This document shows positions 55,017-61,357 of a stretch of 64,000 nucleotides of DNA, in pieces. The notes under the pieces were generated by a model that made no database searches, had not been told where the DNA came from, and worked only from the letters and a program-made list of their open reading frames with translations. The DNA is from CAZEHS01 sp964649745. Its GTDB lineage: Bacteria; Bacillota; Clostridia; Peptostreptococcales; Acidaminobacteraceae. A program made the position numbers and the translations under genes. Within the stretch, counting starts at the first letter, position 1; every line of letters begins with the position of its first letter. The stretch covers positions 1 to 64,000 of the forward strand of contig CAZYQI010000014.1 of assembly GCA_964649745.1 (NCBI GenBank). The letters are read 5' to 3'.

Positions 55017-56639
55017 TTCGTAATGGTTTTTGATTCGGATTGATCCCGGATATGTTGTGAAATTCATAACCAAATCATTTCCATCGCGGCTGGTTCGCAC
55101 CTGATCTCTACTTATTCCATCAAGGATCAGGGTGTCAGAACCTGCATTTGCATGTGGGTTGATGGTCATATTCTGATTCATGGATATTTCATCAACAATT
55201 GTGTCATTGCCAAAACCCGCGCGATAAACATAGGTGTCATTGCCTATACCGCCGTTTAAGAGATCCGCGTTAATATAGCCTACCAAACGGTCATCTCCGC
55301 CCTCACCATACAACTCATTCTGATAGTATGATTTTCCTCCGCCCGCTATGATTGTGTCACTTTCTCCTGTACCATGAACCTTGTTCCACAAAACCCCATC
55401 TGCAACAATGTGGTTGAAGCCTTGATTAAGCACGGTATCAACTGTCGCAGGTTTTACAGGAAATAGTTCCTGACTGGATCGTACTCCGTCTGCCATAATC
55501 GTATTGATGTAGTAGTTGATTTCTGCAGCACCGTTATTGATCGAGGCACAGTGTTCCCTAAACCTGTCAACACATTCAAATAGACTACTGACTGCAACGC
55601 CCATGGCAAAACCTGCAGGCGTACTCAATAGAATGGTAGAAAGAAGTCCCATCCCCGCAGAAAACATTTCGAGACTGTCTTTATTCGCAGCGGTTAATCC
55701 TGTCATATTGATATTCTTGCAAAGATCAGAAATTTCAGCAGATACCTGTCGCATGCCGTTTATCATATCAAGAAACTCTGCTGTAAATCCAGTTACCGAT
55801 CCTGCAGCAAGACCCTCCGTTATTTCCGGGAATCGCTTCTTAAAGAGCTCTCTGGAGGCATAGTCCATATCCATCAGACTGGAAAGCTTAATCCGTATAT
55901 CATTAAGCAGTTCATTGGGAATCCAGGTAGCCAACTCTCCAAAAGCACCATTAAGCAAATTGCCCGCGATAAACTCAAATGCTTCCCCACCCATATTGGC
56001 ATCATATTGAAAATCGGGAATAAACGCCATGCCAACAAGGTTTTTATCTAGGGTGACATTATTAGCTCCCGGTGTATAGTACGCACGGGTATCGGTCTCG
56101 CCATTTGCTTTGTAGATGCCGGCAAGGCGACCGTGGGTCATTGCAACTGCAGTTTCTCTTTCCTTTCTCTTTAATGTCAAGTCCGTGTACGATTGAAGGA
56201 CATTTTTCAAACCTTCCTCAACTGTATTATCCAATCCGCCAGTAAAGAACGTATCCAGCGAAGCCGCTGAATTGTTCTTGTACCGATACACCACGCTGTC
56301 AAAGTCCAGCATCAGCCGCACGTCTCCGGTTAGATCGTTGGTGTATCGCGCCGCGTTGTACGCCCTAAGCATATCCTTGACTTGTGTTTCCATCGCCGCA
56401 ATGGCATCCCCATTTTGGCTGTTGAACGCATCCAGAGCCGCTTGGGCAGTAGCGCGTGCCGCTGTATTCTCGTACCGGTTGTCAAAGATAATTACACCCA
56501 GGCTCTCTTGTGAATAAGCGTTGGGGTTGGATGAATTATCCGAAATTTGCTTTATCGTATCAATCAGTTCTTGTTGCAAGTTCGTCAGAAGAAAATCATT
56601 TTCATTGTAATTGCTTTTTTTCAAAATCACATCACTCAT
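54996..56639 (-). CDS. Truncated RTX protein, 547 aa
   Basis: The N-terminal 430 residues are helical and unlike known domains, with a hydrophobic stretch near 325-355 (AGMGLLSTILLSTPAGFAMG). One short RTX patch follows (YGEGGDDRLVGYINADLLNG, then GIGNDTYVYRAGFGNDTI) and the hemolysin-related strand pair up to IRIKNHYEN. The last codons QRGRF and the TGA are encoded by a REP-like motif, so the true 3' end, with any further repeats and the type I secretion signal, is gone. Compare the giant RTX protein, which continues from the same point. Translation starts at the ATG 8 nt after AGGAGG, which lies inside the lipoprotein B end. Probably not secreted now. Confidence 0.8.
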   Translation of the reverse strand: MSDVILKKSNYNENDFLLTNLQQELIDTIKQISDNSSNPNAYSQESLGVIIFDNRYENTAARATAQAALDAFNSQNGDAIAAMETQVKDMLRAYNAARYTNDLTGDVRLMLDFDSVVYRYKNNSAASLDTFFTGGLDNTVEEGLKNVLQSYTDLTLKRKERETAVAMTHGRLAGIYKANGETDTRAYYTPGANNVTLDKNLVGMAFIPDFQYDANMGGEAFEFIAGNLLNGAFGELATWIPNELLNDIRIKLSSLMDMDYASRELFKKRFPEITEGLAAGSVTGFTAEFLDMINGMRQVSAEISDLCKNINMTGLTAANKDSLEMFSAGMGLLSTILLSTPAGFAMGVAVSSLFECVDRFREHCASINNGAAEINYYINTIMADGVRSSQELFPVKPATVDTVLNQGFNHIVADGVLWNKVHGTGESDTIIAGGGKSYYQNELYGEGGDDRLVGYINADLLNGGIGNDTYVYRAGFGNDTIVDEISMNQNMTINPHANAGSDTLILDGISRDQVRTSRDGNDLVMNFTTYPGSIRIKNHYENQRGRF

Positions 56640-56640
56640 A

Positions 56641-58134
56641 TCAATAGCCTCCTATGGGTTTTGAAACGTCGTATCTCCTTTTAAACTCGTATGGCGGCAA
56701 TTCTTCCTGTTGCCCTACAATCCGCAGACTTGTTTCCAACCTTTCACCGTAAATGTCGAGAAAGTGGAAACCGTCGGTTTCTTCCCTGGTACATTCGGAT
56801 ACGTCCAGTATATGATTGGGCCTGAAATAATTTGATGGAGTTTGTTCTCGTTTGAATAGCTCCTGTGCTATCGATTTATCTTCATCTGTCATGTCATAGA
56901 TGCTAACCAAGCAAGTTGAACGGAGCGTCATACCTTTGATTGCTCCCGGAGTTACAGCAATTCCGTTGATACGCCTTACCGCTGTTTGAATCTTAGCGTA
57001 GTCCACCTCTTCTTCTGGGGTTTTCAGGTATATAAGGTTAATGTCGTAAATACCCTGGTAGCCTTCGTTCAAAAACTTAAGCTCATCCTCCTGTGTTCTA
57101 ATGTTGCCAGTACCATAAGGGGTGGCATCGGTATCTGCCCAGTCTAAGCGGCCTGGTATCACCAGATGCACCATGCTGTCGCCAAGGCCTTCTTCTTCCA
57201 CAATCCGGCCCACGGCTTCACCCATGTACTTTTGTGCCAGCACTGTCAGATACTTGTCGAAATCAAATGAATCGTAGGGACCGTCATTAATGTGCTGTGT
57301 TTCAAATTTCAAACTCAAATCTCTTAACGGTGCACATACGTTGAGCGCATTCTCTGACTTTTTGACATCGTAGATGTATACGAATTCTTCCCCATACTTT
57401 TTTGCCAAACCTTTTGGAACCTCTGTATCTGCTAAATAGGGATCTTGAATCCTATCTTTCATGTCCCAGGGTTTAAGGGTATAGGGAATATTCGCATCTT
57501 TACGCCATTCATCCAGCACTTTGGTTTTCAGAGCATCAGGGTGCAGACGAAATACACTGGTTACGCTACCTGCATAGATGCCCAGGTAGCCTTTGTACTT
57601 TTTGAGGACATCATCAATTTCTACATACTTTTCAGTAAACACATAAACCATAAAATGTCCTTCGCGAATCCCATCCTGATTATCCGCCAGAATCTGCTCC
57701 AGCCCCCAGCCTTCATCCCGTACCTTTTTCAGGCTGTCGTTGAAGTATTCCATATCGCTTTTGACAAACAGTGGGGCTTGGGTTACCTGGCTCAGTTCTT
57801 TTTCAAGATGCGCTTCAAAGGCACGGTCCATCTTTTCTTTTTCTTTGCTGAAGTCTTCAAAAATCAGGCCATACTTGTACATCCGCACCATATCCACGGT
57901 TTGATTGATACGCGCTTGGCGGATTAGTTCCTGCTCGTTTGCCTTTGCCTGGGCTTGCATGTCGCTCACGTACAGAACAGGCGGTTTGGATTGTGCGCTG
58001 CAGCCGCTGAATGTGATGAATGCCATCACCATTACCAGCAGCAGGGCCAGGAGCTTTGTCAGGGTTTTCAGGGGATGCTGCGGTCTTAGCGGGGCATTTG
58101 TTCCATGTGCTTTGTTGGTTTTATGTATGCTCAT
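56641..58134 (-). CDS. RTX-locus lipoprotein B, 497 aa
   Basis: A lipoprotein whose first 45 residues (MSIHKTNKAHGTNAPLRPQH ... LVMVMAFITFSGC) are nearly the same as those of lipoprotein A, although the mature parts differ. A FSGC lipobox ends the signal. The mature protein holds a helical N-terminal region and at least two KYGEEF-type modules (LAKKYGEEFVYIYDVKKSEN; TVLAQKYMGEAVGRIVEEE). It ends in DVSKPIGGY. It is preceded by an overlapping 20-codon leader ORF and followed by the truncated RTX gene with coupled translation. Function unknown. Confidence 0.8.
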   Translation of the reverse strand: MSIHKTNKAHGTNAPLRPQHPLKTLTKLLALLLVMVMAFITFSGCSAQSKPPVLYVSDMQAQAKANEQELIRQARINQTVDMVRMYKYGLIFEDFSKEKEKMDRAFEAHLEKELSQVTQAPLFVKSDMEYFNDSLKKVRDEGWGLEQILADNQDGIREGHFMVYVFTEKYVEIDDVLKKYKGYLGIYAGSVTSVFRLHPDALKTKVLDEWRKDANIPYTLKPWDMKDRIQDPYLADTEVPKGLAKKYGEEFVYIYDVKKSENALNVCAPLRDLSLKFETQHINDGPYDSFDFDKYLTVLAQKYMGEAVGRIVEEEGLGDSMVHLVIPGRLDWADTDATPYGTGNIRTQEDELKFLNEGYQGIYDINLIYLKTPEEEVDYAKIQTAVRRINGIAVTPGAIKGMTLRSTCLVSIYDMTDEDKSIAQELFKREQTPSNYFRPNHILDVSECTREETDGFHFLDIYGERLETSLRIVGQQEELPPYEFKRRYDVSKPIGGY

Positions 58135-58193
58135 CGATGGTTCTCTCTTTCGTCTATTTTGTCAGTTCCGATGCTGTCGGCGGTGCGTTTCAT
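58131..58193 (-). CDS. 20-aa leader peptide overlapping lipoprotein B
   Basis: MKRTADSIGTDKIDERENHR, preceded by AGGAGGTGTTAACCC, the best ribosome binding site in the locus. Its stop overlaps the lipoprotein B start as ATGA, so it should feed ribosomes to that gene. Lipoprotein B itself has only a weak GAAAGAGAG in front. The same stretch before both lipoprotein A genes has lost the ATG and the strong ribosome binding site. Confidence 0.5.
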   Translation of the reverse strand: MKRTADSIGTDKIDERENHR

Positions 58194-58280
58194 GGGTTAA
58201 CACCTCCTGAGTTCATTGTTCTGATTTTTCGGCTTAAATACATAAATCCTGCTGCTTTACGTACCCTCCTTTCTCGTTTT

Positions 58281-58333
58281 CAGTGCTTCCGGCACTGATT
58301 CAGATGCAAAGTTGAGGCTTTGCAGCTGAATCA
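58281..58333 (-). ncRNA. Two-hairpin element, copy 4
   Basis: Stem 1 TGATTCAG.TGCAAAG / CTTTGCA.CTGAATCA is fully paired (15 bp with one internal mismatch) and stem 2 CAGTG / CACTG has loop CCGGAAG. It lies about 90 nt upstream of the leader ORF of lipoprotein B. Confidence 0.55.
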
Positions 58334-58413
58334 AGGTCGGAGAGGGTAATCACAGAACCGACATAAAACCATTTCAAGCGTTTCGCGTGATTAGACATCA
58401 CAACAGAGACAAA

Positions 58414-58469
58414 TACAACCGTTCAGTACAACCACTTAGTACAACCACTCAGAACCGTCCCCGTTGGTT
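58414..58469 (-). repeat. TACAACC tandem repeat plus REP-like motif
   Basis: TACAACC occurs at 58414, 58427 and 58440, an exact 13-nt period, and runs straight into the REP-like CAGAACCGTCCCCGTTGGTT at 58450. The related sites at 54949 and 54541 have two units and one unit. Confidence 0.75.
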
Positions 58470-58636
58470 CATTTTTCCCAAATCGTGAACGATTACATGG
58501 AGTATTATATTCACAGAAGGCCCCAAAAAAACCTTAACAAAATGTCCCCAGCACGGTTTAAACAATTTGCATTAGGGACATGAAAAAATGAAAATTTTAA
58601 CCGTCCCCGAAGACATGCGGTTTTGGGGTCTAGACC

Positions 58637-58654
58637 AAACCGTCCCCGTTGGTT
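58637..58654 (-). repeat. REP-like motif at the transposase remnant
   Basis: AACCAACGGGGACGGTTT on the minus strand begins immediately after the stop of the transposase remnant. Confidence 0.75.
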
Positions 58655-58783
58655 CTATTCCGCTATCCGTTCCAGAAACGCCTGTTTTTCCATCTCGCTT
58701 CCGAATACCCATTCCCGATTATTGACTCTACAAACTACATGGTACAGTGCCCCAGGATAATGGATTCGGAGTTTTCTTGGCAT
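58655..58783 (-). pseudogene. Truncated REP-associated tyrosine transposase (RAYT, Y1_Tnp), 42 aa
   Basis: MPRKLRIHYPGALYHVVCRV followed by NNREWVFGSEMEKQAFLERI is the N-terminus of an IS200-like REP-associated transposase. The HUH motif, catalytic Tyr and all the rest (about 200 residues) are missing: the frame ends at TAG just before a REP-like motif. It cannot be active. It identifies the AACCAACGGGGACGG sequences nearby as cognate repeats of this transposase type. Confidence 0.85.
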
Positions 58784-58862
58784 GACCTCTCAACTGAACT
58801 GCTTGCAGTATAAGGCAACAGATTGCTCTACTGACAGTCGGTTATATTGTCAATTGTCAGGC

Positions 58863-59063
58863 CTATGACCCCAACCCCCTTCCCACCAGTTTGGACTCGG
58901 TGATTCCTTGAGAACGCTTAAACTCTGGTGTCAGCTCACCGTTTTGGTAGTAGATATCTATCCAGTGTTTTACTGTTTGTGGTGGATCGATGCGTGTTGC
59001 CACCTGATTAAGGTAAATGAAATTATTTAGTAAGAGAAGCTGACTCTCGGTCAGTGTTGCCAT
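58863..59063 (-). CDS. Small protein of the RTX locus, 66 aa
   Basis: MATLTESQLLLLNNFIYLNQ opens a 66-residue helical, soluble protein; the second half reads TVKHWIDIYYQNGELTPEFK and ends KLVGRGLGS. AGGAGG precedes the ATG. No family is firmly recognised; the first 18 residues resemble the start of larger clostridial lipase-like proteins, so this may be either a small independent protein or the stub of a longer gene. It lies 18 nt after lipoprotein A, and the pair is duplicated at 52659-53644. Confidence 0.62.
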   Translation of the reverse strand: MATLTESQLLLLNNFIYLNQVATRIDPPQTVKHWIDIYYQNGELTPEFKRSQGITESKLVGRGLGS

Positions 59064-59081
59064 ATAATCTTCCTCCTAAAT

Positions 59082-59876
59082 TTATTGTATTTTTCGTGCT
59101 TCAACACTTAAATCTTGGGTGGATACCATTCCTATATAGCACTGTTTGGGATACGCCTTTGCATCTGGAAACTTCACATAATCCTCGTCCTTAATCACAA
59201 CGATTTCAAACGAACACGCCAGCTTTTTCTCCGCCATGCCCTCCAAGAACTCCGTGGCAGCTGCCACCACTTCCATATCCTTAACGGTGGATTCGCTGAC
59301 TAGAATTTTGATATCGGGCTTAAAAATCACCATATACTCCTTGCTCCAGGGTACATGCTGCTTTTTCCACTCCTTCAAGGTGGTTTCATAAATCTTGTCT
59401 AAGGGCGTGTCTACCCCCAAAGCGCCGCTGAAGGTGGTGTTGTTCACCATTTCCAGTTCCAGCTTGTAGTCCTTGAAGTCCTTATTCAGCAGTTCCCGCA
59501 CCACCGCCTCGTACTGAGGCTTGATCTTTACACCGTAGTAGTTGTCACTGACACGGTACTTGCTACCGTCCGGTCTTGCAGCAAATCCATCCTTGCGTCC
59601 GCCTTTCTTGGGGTACACGTAATACAGGTTGCTCACGGAGAGTTCTTCCACGGCAGCCCCAACAAATTCTTCCCCATACTTCTTTTCAAGGTTCTTCAGC
59701 ACCACATTCTTTTCGTCTGGCAGGTGCTGTACCTGACGGCTACATCCACTGAGGGCTGAGAAGGCCATGACCATAACCAGTAGCAGGACCAGAGGCTTTG
59801 TCAGAGTTTTCAGGGGATGCTGCGGTCTTAGCGGGGCATTTGTTCCATGTGCTTTGTTGGTTTTATGTGCGCTCAT
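59082..59876 (-). CDS. RTX-locus lipoprotein A, copy 2
   Basis: A 264-residue lipoprotein with the shared basic n-region (MSAHKTNKAHGTNAPLRPQH), hydrophobic core and ALSGC lipobox. The mature domain starts RQVQHLPDEKNVVLKNLEKK and YGEEFVGAAVEE, with YPKKGGRKDGFAARPDG and a TPLDKIYETTLKEWKK helix. It is about 85 percent like copy 1. It is the first gene after hlyD, 130 nt downstream, and this spacer is also duplicated in copy 1. The role is unknown; it should sit on the outer face of the membrane beside the exporter. Confidence 0.82.
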   Translation of the reverse strand: MSAHKTNKAHGTNAPLRPQHPLKTLTKPLVLLLVMVMAFSALSGCSRQVQHLPDEKNVVLKNLEKKYGEEFVGAAVEELSVSNLYYVYPKKGGRKDGFAARPDGSKYRVSDNYYGVKIKPQYEAVVRELLNKDFKDYKLELEMVNNTTFSGALGVDTPLDKIYETTLKEWKKQHVPWSKEYMVIFKPDIKILVSESTVKDMEVVAAATEFLEGMAEKKLACSFEIVVIKDEDYVKFPDAKAYPKQCYIGMVSTQDLSVEARKIQ

Positions 59877-60007
59877 CGTTGGTTCTCTCTTTCGTCTATT
59901 TTGTCAGTTCCGATGATGTCGGTGTTTTATTCCTTTGCGCTATCACATCCTTTACGCTGATGTGTGGCCGTCCACCGGATGTATGGTTGTTCTGTCATGT
60001 GTTTTGC

Positions 60008-61357
60008 CTATCTCAACTCAAACCCATCCTTAACCGCCTCCACCCCTGGCAAGAAGAACTCGATAATCCTCCGTGTTCCCGTTTTCACTTCCGCCTGGGC
60101 GGTCATGCCCGGACTGATGGGCATGTCCTTATGGCCTACTCTCAGGGTGTTGGTCTGGGGTTTTACTTTGATCTTGTACACATACCCCTGCTTTTCGTCT
60201 TCAACAGCGTCGGGGCTGATGTGGACGATTTCACCTTGTATTGCCCCGTACTTTTGGAAAGGAAAGGTGTCCAGTTTGATGTCCACCTTTTGACCGGTGT
60301 GGACAAAGCCGATGTCTTTGTTGAGGACCATGGCTTCCATGACCAGGGGGGTGTTGTCGGGAACGATGGTGACAATGGGCTTTTCACTGCTGACCAGACC
60401 CCCGATGGTGTTGGCTCCTACTCCCTGGACAATGCCGTCCACCGGGGCGATGACACTTTGAAGGCTAAGGCGCTTGGCGATTTTCTCTACGTCTTTCTCC
60501 AGCTCCTGGATGGCTTTATCCTTGGCCACCAGCTCTTCCATAACGGTTTTCTGGTAGTCGACGGCGTTAAGGGCGAGGTCGTTTTGCTTGCCGGTGATCT
60601 GGGCTGTGTAGAAGTCTATTTGGGAGAGCTGCAGGTCCCGCTGCTGTTTCATAAGTTCCAGCTCGTTTTCCTTTTCGGTAAGGTCCTTGGTGGGGGCTGC
60701 GCCGCCCTGGGTCAGGGTTTTTTGTATGGTGACCTGGTCCTCAAGGATGCGGATCTTGGTTTCGGTTTGGGCCAGGGTTTTCTGGGCCATGGTCCGTTCT
60801 TCGGTGCTCTGGGCAATGGTGGTGCGCAGGGCCTTTTGTTTTTCTGTTTGGTTTTGTTGTTTCAGGAGCCCCAGCTCCTTTTGGCGCAGGAGCACTTCGG
60901 GGCTGATGGGAAGGCTGCTGTTGTCTTTTAAGAGGGCATCGATCTTTTCGGTGTTTCCTTCCTGGGCGGCCTGGAGAACAGCCCGTTCCACCTTGGCGGT
61001 TTCCAGGGCGGTGTTCAGTTTGTCCAGCTCGGCACCGTTGATGGTGGTGTCCAGCTCGATGAGGAGTTGGCCCTGTTTTACCTGTTGGCCTTCCTGCACA
61101 TGGATGGCGGTGATAACGCCTCCCTCCAGGCTCTGGATGACCTTGATGTTGCCGTCGGGGATAATCTTGCCCTGGGCGGTGGCCACTTCGTCAATCTGCC
61201 CGAAAATGGACCACAGGATGGTGATAAGAATCAGGGTAAGGATGGCCCAGATGATGCGCCTGCCCAGGGGAGATTCGGGCTTTTCGATGATTTCCAGGGC
61301 GGCGGGGAGGAATTCGGTCCGGTAGTCTTTTTCTTTGTCGAACTGCAGCAGCTTCAT
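60008..61357 (-). CDS. HlyD-family type I secretion adaptor
   Basis: A 449-residue membrane-fusion protein. One transmembrane helix near residues 34-53 (IIWAILTLILITILWSIFGQ), a biotinyl-lipoyl half (IKVIQSLEGGVITAIHVQEG), a long coiled-coil hairpin (about 110-300), the second lipoyl half (SVIAPVDGIVQGVGANTIGG) and a beta-barrel region with MPISPGMTAQAEVKTGTRRI. The C-terminal FLPGVEAVKDGFELR resembles the family's LxPLxxxxxxxLRER end. In Gram-negatives it links HlyB to TolC; no TolC is in this window. It overlaps the hlyB stop as ATGA. Confidence 0.93.
   Translation of the reverse strand: MKLLQFDKEKDYRTEFLPAALEIIEKPESPLGRRIIWAILTLILITILWSIFGQIDEVATAQGKIIPDGNIKVIQSLEGGVITAIHVQEGQQVKQGQLLIELDTTINGAELDKLNTALETAKVERAVLQAAQEGNTEKIDALLKDNSSLPISPEVLLRQKELGLLKQQNQTEKQKALRTTIAQSTEERTMAQKTLAQTETKIRILEDQVTIQKTLTQGGAAPTKDLTEKENELELMKQQRDLQLSQIDFYTAQITGKQNDLALNAVDYQKTVMEELVAKDKAIQELEKDVEKIAKRLSLQSVIAPVDGIVQGVGANTIGGLVSSEKPIVTIVPDNTPLVMEAMVLNKDIGFVHTGQKVDIKLDTFPFQKYGAIQGEIVHISPDAVEDEKQGYVYKIKVKPQTNTLRVGHKDMPISPGMTAQAEVKTGTRRIIEFFLPGVEAVKDGFELR

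Larger units (their letters stand above)
58141..58469. repeat. 330-bp duplicated upstream cassette, copy 2
   Basis: Counterpart of 54667-54991, in its probably original place in front of lipoprotein B. With 58470-58654 it makes up the 460-bp gap between the leader ORF and the transposase remnant; the latter part holds only REP-related pieces (two further TGTCCCC/GGGGAC segments near 58545-58615) and no gene. Confidence 0.8.
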
